The notes under the pieces: generated by a model
What the model was told of the DNA's origin: nothing
The model's input: only the letters and a program-made list of their open reading frames with translations
The model's database searches: none
Program-made: the position numbers and the translations under genes
Assembly: GCA_017303935.1 (NCBI GenBank)
Contig: JAFLBD010000002.1
Coordinates: 711,154 to 775,153, forward strand
DNA length: 64,000 nt
Origin: Armatimonadota bacterium
Lineage (GTDB): Bacteria; Armatimonadota; Fimbriimonadia; Fimbriimonadales; Fimbriimonadaceae
Direction: 5' to 3'
Part shown: piece after piece, positions 8,323 through 17,325 of the stretch
How positions within the stretch are numbered: position 1 is the stretch's first letter
How the letters are laid out: each line of letters starts with the position of its first letter

Positions 8323-8676
8323 GTGAGCAAGAAGTCCGTTCCCGTGCCGCGTTGGTGGAAGAACACATATTTTTGGATCGCCGGGATCTTATTGCTTGTT
8401 GGGATTATCGGATTCATTGCCGGACAAGATATCATCCGGGATCCAGGGCAGACGGACGAGAACTTTTTGCCCCTAATCTATTTGGCTGGCGCAGTCGTGA
8501 TGTTCGTCAACGGCGTCATGAGCCACAAGAACACTGAAATGCTCTATAACGAACAGGTTTCGGGAGCTCCGTTATCGGCTGATGCCATGGAAGAGACTTC
8601 GCTACTGAAGAAGCTCCAAGCAGAGGCAGGCGACGCGACAGAGAATTCAACTCAAGAAGAAAACAACAATGGTTAA
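8323..8676 (+). CDS. small membrane protein, two predicted TM segments
   Basis: A 117-residue protein starting at GTG 8323. Two hydrophobic stretches (about residues 17-35, WIAGILLLVGIIGFIAG, and 47-63, PLIYLAGAVVMFVNGVM) suggest two transmembrane helices, with a polar, Glu/Asn-rich C-terminal tail in the cytoplasm or periplasm. TACAAT at 8309-8314 lies eight bases before the GTG and could be the -10 of a near-leaderless transcript. It overlaps the next gene by eight bases. No family recognised. Confidence 0.7.
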   Translation: MSKKSVPVPRWWKNTYFWIAGILLLVGIIGFIAGQDIIRDPGQTDENFLPLIYLAGAVVMFVNGVMSHKNTEMLYNEQVSGAPLSADAMEETSLLKKLQAEAGDATENSTQEENNNG

Positions 8677-8878
8677 ATGTAGCTGCGGAAAAGCAATCGA
8701 AAAGGTGCCGGCTTGGTTGGAATCGGTCACCGTTGAATTCGTGTGTACCAACTGCCCATCGCGACAGGTGAAGACGATCGCCCAGTTGCACGCCGAGCAA
8801 TCTGCGAGCCGAGCGGAAGAAGCCAAGATCGAAGATCCGATGGCTGAAGAGGACGACGAAGAACCTGAACTCGACTAA
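8669..8878 (+). CDS. small zinc-ribbon-like acidic protein
   Basis: A 69-residue protein with KCSCGKAIEKVP and CTNCPS near residues 4-30, four cysteines in two CxC/CxxC pairs that could bind zinc. A strongly acidic tail (EEDDEEPELD) follows. It overlaps the upstream membrane protein gene and ends just before a strong terminator. Its function is not known. Confidence 0.68.
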   Translation: MVKCSCGKAIEKVPAWLESVTVEFVCTNCPSRQVKTIAQLHAEQSASRAEEAKIEDPMAEEDDEEPELD

Positions 8879-8894
8879 TCCAGTCGATTGACGC

Positions 8895-8935
8895 AAAAAA
8901 CAGTCCCCGCTGAATTCAGCGGGGACTGTTTGTTT
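8895..8935. terminator. bidirectional terminator
   Basis: A 14-bp perfect stem (arms 8899-8912 and 8917-8930, core CAGTCCCCGCTG) with an AATT loop is flanked by A6 on the left and TTTGTTT on the right. It separates convergent genes ending at 8878 and 8950 and should work on both strands. Confidence 0.88.
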
Positions 8936-8949
8936 CTGGACCTATCTTC

Positions 8950-9516
8950 TTAGTTGACCTTGACTCGGTCGCGATCTCTCGCAGGGACGACCGCCGAGTC
9001 CGGAGCCATCGTTGGACGAATCTCCGCCTTGCCTCGATCGATCGTGTTCATGACCTTGCTCACCACCGATTCCAGTTGGGTGAGTACTTGGAAGCTGTAA
9101 TCTTCCGATCCTCTGCGCAACAGGCTGGCGTCTCGATCGGCTGACGATCGAATCTCATCTGCCTGCGCCTTGGCCAGCTTGAGGATTTCGTTCTCGGCGA
9201 GCATTCGCTCTTGAGCAACTTGCGATTCCTTGGTGATTCGGTCAGCTTCGGCTTTGGCTTCTGCGATCATGCGCTCGGCTTCTCGCTTGGCACCTTCCTG
9301 AATCTTGTCCGCTTCTTCGCGCGCAGCGACAACATGGCGCTCAGCTTCGCGAGTGAGAATTTGTGCTTGCTTGACTTCGCCAGGGAGCGAGGCCCGCACC
9401 TTCGAGATTTGCATCTGAATTTCGTCGCGATTAAGCCCCCACGCTATGGGGCCGAACGACTTTGGCCGTTCTACGGCCAGTTCTTCAAGGTCTTCAAGCA
9501 ATCTCAAAATGTCCAA
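8950..9516 (-). CDS. coiled-coil protein upstream of coaD (ATP synthase b-subunit/DivIVA-like)
   Basis: A 188-residue protein dominated by a long alanine/glutamate-rich coiled coil (residues about 45-140, with EAERHVVAAREEADKIQEGA and similar repeats). It has no transmembrane segment. Such proteins are often annotated as ATPase-like or DivIVA-like and are found near coaD, but the role is unclear. The start is a TTG at 9516, with AGGAG eleven bases upstream. It lies about 80 bases downstream of coaD on the same strand. Confidence 0.75.
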   Translation of the reverse strand: MDILRLLEDLEELAVERPKSFGPIAWGLNRDEIQMQISKVRASLPGEVKQAQILTREAERHVVAAREEADKIQEGAKREAERMIAEAKAEADRITKESQVAQERMLAENEILKLAKAQADEIRSSADRDASLLRRGSEDYSFQVLTQLESVVSKVMNTIDRGKAEIRPTMAPDSAVVPARDRDRVKVN

Positions 9517-9595
9517 CTTTCAAAAATCTCCTTACCGATATGGACGGCATTCATCTACATTGTGGCACTTCGAAATCGACTACTGCCAGATTTTT

Positions 9596-10084
9596 CTAGG
9601 ACCTTAACTTGGCTTCGATGATTTCCGACACTTTTCCCGGTACAAATTGCTGGTATTCGCCACCAAGACGAGCGACTTCTCGAACTACGCTAGAGGAGAT
9701 AAACGAGTAATCCCACTTAGTCATGAACATCACCGTTTCGATTTCTGGCGCGAGCTTTCGATTCGCGGTGGAGATTTGGAACTCGTAGTCGAAGTCCGAG
9801 ATTGCGCGCAAACCTCGAATAATCGCGTTGGCCCCGTTCTCTCGGCAAAAGTCCACCAACAACCCTTGAAAAATCTGCACTTCGACTTTGGGCCGACCCT
9901 CTAGGCAGGCTTCGAGCGCACGTTTGCGCTCCTCATATTCCAAGAACATCCGCTTGTTTGAGTTGACGCCGATTCCGACGATTAGTCGATCAAACAATCT
10001 TTCGCCTCGCTCTATGATGTCGAGGTGACCAAGTGTGGGCGGGTCAAACGAGCCAGGGTAGACGGCTACGCGCATGTGGACCAT
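9596..10084 (-). CDS. coaD: phosphopantetheine adenylyltransferase
   Basis: A 162-residue CoaD, which adenylates 4'-phosphopantetheine in coenzyme A synthesis. The nucleotidyltransferase motif is AVYPGSFDPPTLGHLDII at the N-terminus (T/HxGH type). The second motif is SSSVVREVARLGG near residue 130. Its ATG at 10084 overlaps the stop of the upstream kinase gene (TAATG). A second in-frame ATG at 10075 is also possible. Confidence 0.95.
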   Translation of the reverse strand: MVHMRVAVYPGSFDPPTLGHLDIIERGERLFDRLIVGIGVNSNKRMFLEYEERKRALEACLEGRPKVEVQIFQGLLVDFCRENGANAIIRGLRAISDFDYEFQISTANRKLAPEIETVMFMTKWDYSFISSSVVREVARLGGEYQQFVPGKVSEIIEAKLRS

Positions 10085-11742
10085 TATCCCCCGTTTTCGA
10101 GTTCTTTGAGACGTTCGATCACAACCGAATCCAATTCCGATCCGGTGGTCGTTAAGTCTCGCGCCTTATAGAGTGCATTGCGTGCTCCCCTGCTGTCCCC
10201 AGAGGCTTGGAATTCTTGGCTTGCATTGATATAGGCGATCGCCCCACTTTCATGCCACTCCCGAGAGTCTGAACCTTCGCGCTCGCCGAGTTTCGCCGCT
10301 TTGCTGTACCATTCGCCGCATCGTTGCCATAGCTCAAGTCGGTCAGTCGAATTCGAAGCCCGCTCGGCCTGAAGCTGGAACAAAAATCCGAGATCAGAGG
10401 CGTAAGCTGGATTCGTCGGGTCCAGTCGGACCGCTTCAAGGTAGTTCTCTTCGGCGCGCTTGTAATCCCCCGCTTGTTGAGCTGAACGAGCCTGCTCTTC
10501 GTAGGTGATCGCGAGATCCCTCGTCTGCGCGCTTGATTGTTGTGGCCGGACTTGTTGCTTTTTGTCGTACGCCTTCGCGAGGCCCTGAATCGACACCACC
10601 ACCAGCCCCAAAAACAGTCCAGACGTGATGAGAATGACAAAGAATCGCTTGATCGATTGGATGGTTTCCGGTTGGAAAAGCGGCACCTTTGGCGCAGGAA
10701 CGTAGATCGGTAACGGATGCCCGCTCATTCCTGGATAGCCTGTCGTGTTGGACGGCACCGAGCCGTAGGTATAAGGCTGTTGGTGATAGGGCGCAGGTGT
10801 TCCGTATGGCGCAGGTGTTCCGTAGGACGCGGGTGTCCCTTGGATCGGTGGCGGAGTTGGTGAAACATGACCGCCGTAACTTTGGTGACCGAGTTGGGGC
10901 TGGACCACTCCTCCAGATCGTAGAAATTCGAGCGCAGCATTGAGTCTTTCAATAAACTGGGCAGCGCTCGACATCCGCATCGACGGAGTTTTGTCTAGAG
11001 CAGCGACCAGAATCTGCTGGAGGACGTGGGGAAGATGGGCTGGATAATCCGGGCTCTTGCTGGTGATCGCCATACTGATCGCCACGACATTATCTCCCTG
11101 GAACGCCTTGTAGCCAGCGAGCATCTCAAAGAGCACTGAACCAACGCTGAACAGGTCGGACCTTGCATCGATCTCCTTGCCGACGACCTGTTCTGGCGAC
11201 ATGTAGCTCGGCGTACCAAAAACCTGTCCATCCATCGTGATGTTCGGTTCAAACGTCAGCCGGGCGATTCCAAAGTCAGTGAGCTTAACCCTGCCGTCAG
11301 ACAAGAGCTGGATGTTCTCGGGCTTGACGTCTCGGTGGACAACCCCATTTTGGTGCGCAAAGGACAAGGCGCCAAGCACGTCGATGATGATCTCGATCGC
11401 GCGAATCGGCTCCAGAACACCGCACGATTCTAGTTCGTTGCGCAAGGTCCGACCGTCCAGGTACTCCATCGCCATGAAGTGCCTTCCCGAGTCAACTCCG
11501 ACCTCGAAAATTGTGACAATCCCAGGATGCGACAATGACCCTGCGGCTTTGACTTCGCGCTCGAATCGGCGCACGCGGTCTTCGGTCTGTTGGGGAGTGC
11601 TAGAACTCGGGATATTGAGTTCCTTGATCGCCACGCGCCGATTCATGATCGGGTCGTAACCCTCATACACGATGTCGTTCGAGCGCGCGATTTCTCGAAT
11701 GATTTGATATTTTCCGAGATGTGTGTTGGGGCTCGCGCTCAT
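10084..11742 (-). CDS. membrane Ser/Thr protein kinase with TPR region
   Basis: A 552-residue Hanks-type kinase. Catalytic landmarks are VAIKEL (ATP lysine near residue 38), HRDVKPENIQL (catalytic loop near 138) and DFGIARL. The nucleotide loop reads EIARSNDIVYEG in place of a GxGxxG loop. A Pro/Tyr/Gly-rich linker with ASYGTPAPYGTP repeats (about 290-340) leads to one transmembrane helix (FFVILITSGLFLGLVVVSI, about 370). TPR-like helices follow (EQARSAQQAGDYKRAEENYL, RLDPTNPAYASDLGFLFQLQ). The kinase domain is therefore cytoplasmic and the TPR part probably outside. Confidence 0.92.
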   Translation of the reverse strand: MSASPNTHLGKYQIIREIARSNDIVYEGYDPIMNRRVAIKELNIPSSSTPQQTEDRVRRFEREVKAAGSLSHPGIVTIFEVGVDSGRHFMAMEYLDGRTLRNELESCGVLEPIRAIEIIIDVLGALSFAHQNGVVHRDVKPENIQLLSDGRVKLTDFGIARLTFEPNITMDGQVFGTPSYMSPEQVVGKEIDARSDLFSVGSVLFEMLAGYKAFQGDNVVAISMAITSKSPDYPAHLPHVLQQILVAALDKTPSMRMSSAAQFIERLNAALEFLRSGGVVQPQLGHQSYGGHVSPTPPPIQGTPASYGTPAPYGTPAPYHQQPYTYGSVPSNTTGYPGMSGHPLPIYVPAPKVPLFQPETIQSIKRFFVILITSGLFLGLVVVSIQGLAKAYDKKQQVRPQQSSAQTRDLAITYEEQARSAQQAGDYKRAEENYLEAVRLDPTNPAYASDLGFLFQLQAERASNSTDRLELWQRCGEWYSKAAKLGEREGSDSREWHESGAIAYINASQEFQASGDSRGARNALYKARDLTTTGSELDSVVIERLKELENGG

Positions 11743-11812
11743 GACAAAACCTTGTAGGAATTAGACGCAATTCCCATCTAAATTTTCGGAAAAAACTCTC
11801 CTTACAAGAGAA

Positions 11813-12247
11813 TTACTGTGGCCCGTCTGGAAGTGTTTCAGGAGTATTTGGGGCGGGATCAGGGTCGGTGCTTGGTTCGCGAGTGGTTCCTTCACCCTCT
11901 GCTGGAGCACCTTCGGTCGGTGTGGTCTCCGTTTCACCGTTATTTTCAGTGACCGCAGGCTCATTTTCCTCGGTAGTCCTTTTCGCGGATTTCTCATCGA
12001 CTTTGCGGCCGTTCACGTGGGTGACTTCAGTCGTAACGGATGGCTTTTCGAAGTTCTGCTCATTGCCAGAAGGCTTCACGTCGCTGGTTGCGGCGGCTTC
12101 TGGAGCGCTACCCGAGACCTTGTCTTGAAGAGCCTTTAGCGCGGCTGGAGTTGGCTGTCCGATGTGCGGGCCGATAAATACGTAGCCGACCATAGCAAAC
12201 GCCAAAGGGACGACGAGCCATTTGAAAAGTAGCGTCAAGACCTTCAT
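11813..12247 (-). CDS. secreted or anchored low-complexity protein
   Basis: A 144-residue protein with one N-terminal hydrophobic segment (LFKWLVVPLAFAMVGYVFIG). A Pro/Glu/Thr-rich disordered tail follows (TPTEGAPAEGEGTTREPSTD). The ATG at 12247 was chosen because it gives a clean membrane anchor and avoids overlap with the divergent gene; a longer reading to 12352 would lack a signal. It probably spans the membrane with the tail outside. No family recognised. Confidence 0.65.
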   Translation of the reverse strand: MKVLTLLFKWLVVPLAFAMVGYVFIGPHIGQPTPAALKALQDKVSGSAPEAAATSDVKPSGNEQNFEKPSVTTEVTHVNGRKVDEKSAKRTTEENEPAVTENNGETETTPTEGAPAEGEGTTREPSTDPDPAPNTPETLPDGPQ

Positions 12248-12326
12248 TCGATTTCTCTTCAAGAAGTATAACGCGCTCGGCCGACGAAAGGGTCCTTTGA
12301 CCTGCAGGTACCCTTGCAAGATCACG

Positions 12327-13997
12327 ATGCCTTGCGAACTGATCCACGACACTTTGACAATAGAGATTGGGATTCTTGAAGCCAGTTTTGGGTCGGAATG
12401 GCGTTGCTACCCGTTGCCATCGCTTCGAATCACCGGGCAAACGGACACCGTCGAATTTCGAACGATCGTCTTATCAAATGAATATCTTGAAGCCACTTTT
12501 TGCCTTGACCTCGGCGGAAGACTGATTCGGCTGTTTGACAAGCGATCAGGTGCGGCAGCCATAGAGCTCCCCGGAACACTGGTTCCTAGAGAAGATGAAT
12601 TTCGTGGTGCTCGACTGGACGCAGGGGTCGAATTCGCAGCAATCCAAAATGGGCTCGCACCGGTCTTCTTTGACGAAATTGAGCCTGAAAATGAGTCCGA
12701 CCCTGTCGAATTGAGGCTCTTCTCCATCAATCCCTGGAATGGTACGGATGCAGGAATTCGGGTGCGGTTGTCCCCAGGAGAGCCTTTCTTGACCGTTGAA
12801 ACTTGTATCAACAACCGAGAAGTTCGGTCGATAAGTTTGGAAGCTGGAGTGCGATTCTCCGGAGCCAGCATGAGGCATAGCAGTGATCAAGTTGCACTCA
12901 TTTCCAATGGCAGAGGTGTCGCCATAGAGTTTGAAAAAGGCACTTTTGATGCAGTCGAACCGGGCCTTGCTTCACGCAGAACAGAGCTTGCCGGAATCTC
13001 CAGAGACCGATTCGTCAATCGAATCCACCCGATTTCGACCCTTGGCAATTCACCTTTGATGCAAGGTGGGATTCAGTGCGGCGTCCGAGATTCTGAATTT
13101 CGTTGGATGTCGGCAAGCGATCTGGGTTCGGCGAAGGTGCTGGCTGGGCTGGCTGATGGCCGCACCGTGGAGAGCCAAATCAACTTATGCAGCTCAGAGG
13201 TCGGCGCGATAAATCTCGAAGGTTTGGGAAGCACCGTCGTCCGAGTTGTCATTCGATCTGAGTCCGGTGCGATTTTGCTCGAAGGGGACCTCACCGAACA
13301 GCCAGCCGAAGCGAAGGTGCTGCGCCCAAATCCAATGGGTCCGTTGCCTGGCCATGCACTCTGGTTGACGAGAGAGTCATCAAATCGAGCAGCCGCCCAC
13401 TTTTGCCTCTCTCGCGAGAAGGCGGTGAGTGAGGACTGGCAGCAGGCCGACTTTCACTTGGAGGATGCTCTCAATTACGCCGGAGATCATCCGCTGATCT
13501 GGTGGGCGAAGGCTGCCGTTCGTCGGCAAGTGTCCGAAGGAGATGAGGAGCGACCAGAGCTCATGAACGCGCATTTCATCTCGCCGCTTGAACCGCTTCT
13601 TAGAGCAGAGGCGTTCTTGGCAAATCCTACTGTTTCTGCCGAGCCGTCACCCTTGATGTCGGTCATAGCGGCTGACCCGATGATCGCGCTTGAAGTCGTT
13701 TGCCGCTACGCCAGCGCAGGATTTACGCGAGATGCGATCCGACTGCTAGACGAACTTGCCAGGCACAAATCTGTACCGTTGCTCGGATATGTTCACGCCT
13801 ATCTGATGTCCAATCAAGGAAAAATGGACGTCGATGTCGCTCAAGTGGTAAACCAATTCGAAGCGACGCCGATTGAGCCGCCATATCCCTATCGCGAATT
13901 AGAAATCTCTGCGGTGACACACCTTGCCGAGAAATTTGTCAATTCAGAAAGATTGCAGAAACTGACAAAGATTTTGCGCGATAGAATGGGTGAATGA
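12327..13997 (+). CDS. DUF5107-like protein with helical C-terminal half
   Basis: A 556-residue protein. The N-terminal half (about 30-330) resembles the beta-sandwich DUF5107/galactose-mutarotase-like region: VEFRTIVLSNEYLEATFCLD, LGGRLIRLFDKRSG, then SINPWNGTDAGIRVRLSPGE. The C-terminal half is helical and TPR-like (DFHLEDALNYAGDHPLIWWA). DUF5107 proteins are often linked to polysaccharide use. No signal peptide is seen with the ATG at 12327; an upstream in-frame ATG at 12222 would overlap the divergent gene. The stop overlaps the next ATG. Confidence 0.72.
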   Translation: MPCELIHDTLTIEIGILEASFGSEWRCYPLPSLRITGQTDTVEFRTIVLSNEYLEATFCLDLGGRLIRLFDKRSGAAAIELPGTLVPREDEFRGARLDAGVEFAAIQNGLAPVFFDEIEPENESDPVELRLFSINPWNGTDAGIRVRLSPGEPFLTVETCINNREVRSISLEAGVRFSGASMRHSSDQVALISNGRGVAIEFEKGTFDAVEPGLASRRTELAGISRDRFVNRIHPISTLGNSPLMQGGIQCGVRDSEFRWMSASDLGSAKVLAGLADGRTVESQINLCSSEVGAINLEGLGSTVVRVVIRSESGAILLEGDLTEQPAEAKVLRPNPMGPLPGHALWLTRESSNRAAAHFCLSREKAVSEDWQQADFHLEDALNYAGDHPLIWWAKAAVRRQVSEGDEERPELMNAHFISPLEPLLRAEAFLANPTVSAEPSPLMSVIAADPMIALEVVCRYASAGFTRDAIRLLDELARHKSVPLLGYVHAYLMSNQGKMDVDVAQVVNQFEATPIEPPYPYRELEISAVTHLAEKFVNSERLQKLTKILRDRMGE

Positions 13998-16081
13998 TCC
14001 CCGCGATCTTATCGGCATTAGTCTCGGCTCCGAGTCCAATCATTTCGGCTCCACTCAGCTTTCCCGTCACTGGCTCGCCCGGGAATGTGGTGGTTTGGTC
14101 AGAATCTGGGTTTGTGATCGGCGCGGACAAGTCGGGCATCGCGGTGGCGGCGGCAGTTGATGGGCCGGCCAGGATTTTGGCGCTAGGGCACAACGGCTAC
14201 TTTTCAACTTGGAATCAACTCCAGGCTAAGGATTTCTTCAGCAAAGGAGTGCGTTGGTGCGCAAGGTCTGAAGATCCCACAGTGTTCATTGTAGGCAATC
14301 TCGCGATCGGTAAAGACCTCGCCTTTGCGGGATTTTCGGTTCAAACCCAGTCGGCGTGGAAGGCGGTGCCGGGTGCAGTCACGATCGTCGACGCACACGA
14401 TATCACCGCGCAGGACATCCCGAAGATTCGGCAGTATTTGGCTGGCGGTGGCGGGCTTGTCACTGCCGCGACGGGATGGGGATGGCAGATGCTGAACCCA
14501 GCTAAGCGACTAACCGAGTTCAACGGAAATCTGGTTTTGCGTCCATACGGGATCGGATTCGGAGGGAACTTCTGCGAGCCGGAAGCTGGCAACAAGTTTA
14601 CGTTTCTCCCCACCGATATCGCAGCGGCCAATTCTGGTTTTGCCTGGCGGAAGTTGATGCAAAAGCAGCAAGTCTCGCCGAGCGAAGGCAATGCCGCGTT
14701 AGCTCTACTTTCTGCCCTGCCAAGCACCGATCCATACCTCAAGCCGAAAATCGCGGCCCTTGGCGATCCGAAGGGCATCCAGATTACTGAAGCGAGCCCG
14801 CTCACGAGCAAGATGGCTCGCGAAAGAACGTTGGTGGCGGTACACCACCAGCAAATCGTGGCCGGCGACATGACGGGTGCATCACCTTTTGCGGCATCTT
14901 TCCCTGGATCGGTGGATCGAACGATCGAAAGAATTTCAAAAACCGTCGTCCTTGACGAAACAAACCAGCGATGGCAGAGCACTGGATTGTACGCGGCTCC
15001 GGGCGAAGTGATCACGATTCAGACCAGCTCTAAACTAGCTGATGGCAAGTCCCTAGCGATTCAGATTGGTTGTCACACCGACGCTCTTTGGGGACTCAAC
15101 AAATGGACCCGCTTCCCAGAAGTCTCTCAGAACACTCCGGTGAACGCTCCAAACATGAAGATTTCCAGCCCGTTCGGCGGCTTGATCTACGTCGATGTCA
15201 AGAAACCGCTTGGCACGAGTGGGCAGACCGTTCGAATCACCGGTGGTGTGGAGGCTCTGCATTACGTTCTAGGCAAGACCAGCTACACCGATTGGGAGCA
15301 GAAGCGAGTTCGCGCCAAGGCTCCTTGGGCCGAGATCGAAACTCGTCGGATGGTGATCACCGTGCCGGTGGAATCGGCCCGAAATGTCGCCGACCCACGT
15401 CCGGTTGCCCTGTTTTGGGACCGAGTCGCGGATGCCACTGCCGATCTCGCGACGATCAACAAGAACCGAGGATTCAAGGAGCGGTATGTCGCCGATCGCC
15501 AGATTAGCGCGGGGTACATGCACAGCGGTTATCCGATCATGACTTGGCTGGATGTCCGGGATATGGTCGTGGACGCCAGGAAGCTCCAAGCGGAAGGAAG
15601 TTGGGGGCATTTCCACGAAATCGGCCACAACCATCAAAATGGCGACTGGACTTTTGAAGGAACTGGCGAGGTGACCGTCAACCTGTTCACGTTGTACAGC
15701 TTCGATACTGTCGTCGGCAAGCGACCTTCGGACAGAACTTTCGATCCAGAAAGTTGCTTGAAGGTTTATCGCGCGTTTGCCAATGGAGGCACTTTCGAGA
15801 AATGGAAGGATGACCCGTTCCTTGCTTTTACGATGTATGCCCAACTTCAAAACGAGTTCGGCTGGGAAGCGTACAAGGCGGTGTTTGCCGAGTACCTGAC
15901 CATGCCCAAAGAGCGGCGTCCGAAGACAGACCAGGACAAGCGAGACTTGTGGCTGGTCACATTCAGCCAATATGTCGGACTAAATCTTCGACCATTCTTT
16001 GAAGCCTGGAAGGTCCCAACGCGCAAAGAAACGCTCCAAGAGATCGGAAAACTGCCAGTTTGGATGCCGAAAGGGATGTAA
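13994..16081 (+). CDS. M60-like (enhancin family) zinc metallopeptidase
   Basis: A 695-residue protein with an M60/enhancin-type catalytic motif, GHFHEIGHNHQ near residue 540, with the expected downstream Glu in FEGTGEVTVNL. M60 enzymes cut mucin-like or other glycoproteins outside the cell. A weak hydrophobic N-terminus (MIPAILSALVSAPSPIISA) may be a signal peptide. The region from about 90 to 230 is ThuA/gasdermin-like in pattern (VTIVDAHDITAQDIPKIRQY) and cannot be assigned with certainty. It is coupled to the DUF5107-like gene by ATGA, suggesting a shared role on glycans. Confidence 0.82.
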   Translation: MIPAILSALVSAPSPIISAPLSFPVTGSPGNVVVWSESGFVIGADKSGIAVAAAVDGPARILALGHNGYFSTWNQLQAKDFFSKGVRWCARSEDPTVFIVGNLAIGKDLAFAGFSVQTQSAWKAVPGAVTIVDAHDITAQDIPKIRQYLAGGGGLVTAATGWGWQMLNPAKRLTEFNGNLVLRPYGIGFGGNFCEPEAGNKFTFLPTDIAAANSGFAWRKLMQKQQVSPSEGNAALALLSALPSTDPYLKPKIAALGDPKGIQITEASPLTSKMARERTLVAVHHQQIVAGDMTGASPFAASFPGSVDRTIERISKTVVLDETNQRWQSTGLYAAPGEVITIQTSSKLADGKSLAIQIGCHTDALWGLNKWTRFPEVSQNTPVNAPNMKISSPFGGLIYVDVKKPLGTSGQTVRITGGVEALHYVLGKTSYTDWEQKRVRAKAPWAEIETRRMVITVPVESARNVADPRPVALFWDRVADATADLATINKNRGFKERYVADRQISAGYMHSGYPIMTWLDVRDMVVDARKLQAEGSWGHFHEIGHNHQNGDWTFEGTGEVTVNLFTLYSFDTVVGKRPSDRTFDPESCLKVYRAFANGGTFEKWKDDPFLAFTMYAQLQNEFGWEAYKAVFAEYLTMPKERRPKTDQDKRDLWLVTFSQYVGLNLRPFFEAWKVPTRKETLQEIGKLPVWMPKGM

Positions 16082-16085
16082 TTGC

Positions 16086-16125
16086 GTGAACTTTCAAACA
16101 AGAGTGAAAGTTCACACTGTATAAT
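16086..16125 (+). promoter_or_regulatory. mqnE promoter with 10-bp inverted repeat operator
   Basis: A perfect inverted repeat, GTGAACTTTC (16086-16095) and GAAAGTTCAC (16106-16115), covers the expected -35 region. A perfect TATAAT (16120-16125) follows, six bases before the GTG start at 16132. This implies a leaderless mRNA controlled by a dimeric regulator. The same hairpin could also weaken read-through from the M60 gene, but there is no U-tract. Confidence 0.62.
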
Positions 16126-16131
16126 AGGGGT

Positions 16132-17295
16132 GTGGCGATTGCACCCGAAAAGATCGTAAGTCCGGACCTAATGGACATCTACCGAAAGGTGGACGCCGGC
16201 CAGCGCCTCAGCAAAGAGGATGGAATGCGGCTGTTCCACACACCGGATTTGACCGGTCTGGGATACATGGCGAACCTTGTTCGTGAGCGACGCCACGGCG
16301 CAAAGACGTTTTATGTGCGCAACCAGCACATCAATTACACCAATATCTGCAACAAATTCTGCAAGTTCTGCAGTTTCTATGCAAAAAAAGGTGGTCCAGC
16401 TCCATATGAAATGGACATGGCGGAAGTCCAACGACGATTGGACTGGCACAAAGATACTCCACTGACCGAAATTCACATGGTCGGTGGGATTAATCCTCGC
16501 CTGAAGTACGATTATTATCTCGATCTTGTCCGATTGGTGGCCAATTCTCGCCCCGAAGGTGTACACGTCAAGGCTTTCACTGCCGTTGAGATCGTTCAAA
16601 TCGCACAAATTGGCAAAGTTTCGATAGAGCAAGCCCTTCGAGACCTCATGGATGCGGGTTTGCAATCTCTTCCCGGTGGTGGGATCGAAATTCTGAGCGA
16701 CCGGGTGCACTCAGAGCTGTTTGGCAAGAAGTTAAATGGCGAAGAGTGGAAGGATGTTGCTCGAGTTGCAGCGAAGCTCGGCCTCCCGCAATACGCCACG
16801 ATGCTCTACGGCATGGTGGAAACCCTCGAAGAGCGCGTGGACCACATGATCCAGCTCCGCGAATTGCAGGATGAAACCGGTCACTTCCTGACCATGACTC
16901 CGCTTAGCTTCCATCCGGAAGCCACAGAATTGGAGCACATCAAGCCGATGACTGGCGACACCGATTTGCGAAACATCGCACTCTGCCGATTGATGCTCGA
17001 CAACTTTGATCACATCAAGAGTTTCTGGATCATGAACTCGGTGCCGATCACCCAGATGGCGCTTTGGTACGGCGCGGACGATGCCGATGGAATGGTCCAC
17101 GAGTACGAGATTACGTACGAACCAGGCAAGTTTGGCCACAAGTCGCAAGTTCTCACTCACGAGAACATGAAGCGGATGATCGAAGAAGTGGGGCGAATCC
17201 CAGTTGAACGTGACTCGCTGTACAATGAGATCATTCGGGATGAGCCGGTCCAGGAATCTGGACCTAGGCACTTGAGGCCGTTAGCCGTTCGCTAA
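16132..17295 (+). CDS. mqnE: aminofutalosine synthase MqnE
   Basis: A 387-residue radical SAM enzyme of the futalosine menaquinone pathway. It joins 3-[(1-carboxyvinyl)oxy]benzoate with SAM-derived adenosyl radical to make aminofutalosine. The [4Fe-4S] motif is CNKFCKFCSFY (near residue 75). LPGGGIEIL and ATMLYGMVETLEERVDH with LRELQDETGHF are characteristic of MqnE and differ from MqnC. No other mqn gene is nearby. Translation starts at GTG 16132, directly at the predicted transcription start. Confidence 0.93.
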   Translation: MAIAPEKIVSPDLMDIYRKVDAGQRLSKEDGMRLFHTPDLTGLGYMANLVRERRHGAKTFYVRNQHINYTNICNKFCKFCSFYAKKGGPAPYEMDMAEVQRRLDWHKDTPLTEIHMVGGINPRLKYDYYLDLVRLVANSRPEGVHVKAFTAVEIVQIAQIGKVSIEQALRDLMDAGLQSLPGGGIEILSDRVHSELFGKKLNGEEWKDVARVAAKLGLPQYATMLYGMVETLEERVDHMIQLRELQDETGHFLTMTPLSFHPEATELEHIKPMTGDTDLRNIALCRLMLDNFDHIKSFWIMNSVPITQMALWYGADDADGMVHEYEITYEPGKFGHKSQVLTHENMKRMIEEVGRIPVERDSLYNEIIRDEPVQESGPRHLRPLAVR

Positions 17296-17301
17296 ACACG
17301 T

Positions 17302-17325
17302 GGGAAGGTAAACTTTCTCCTTCCC
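17302..17325 (+). promoter_or_regulatory. inverted repeat abutting the ileS start
   Basis: GGGAAGG (17302-17308) and CCTTCCC (17319-17325) form a 7-bp inverted repeat ending directly at the ATG. TAAACT inside the loop (17309-17314) could be a -10. The hairpin may instead be a short regulator of translation. No T-box leader is visible; the space from mqnE is only 30 bases. Confidence 0.35.

Noticed and set aside
16132..17295. MqnC or CofG/CofH assignment
   Set aside because: The GGGIEIL and YGMVET..ERVDH..LRELQDETG patterns are those of MqnE.
17296..17325. T-box leader before ileS
   Set aside because: Only 30 bases separate it from mqnE, too short for a T-box; only a 7-bp inverted repeat is present.
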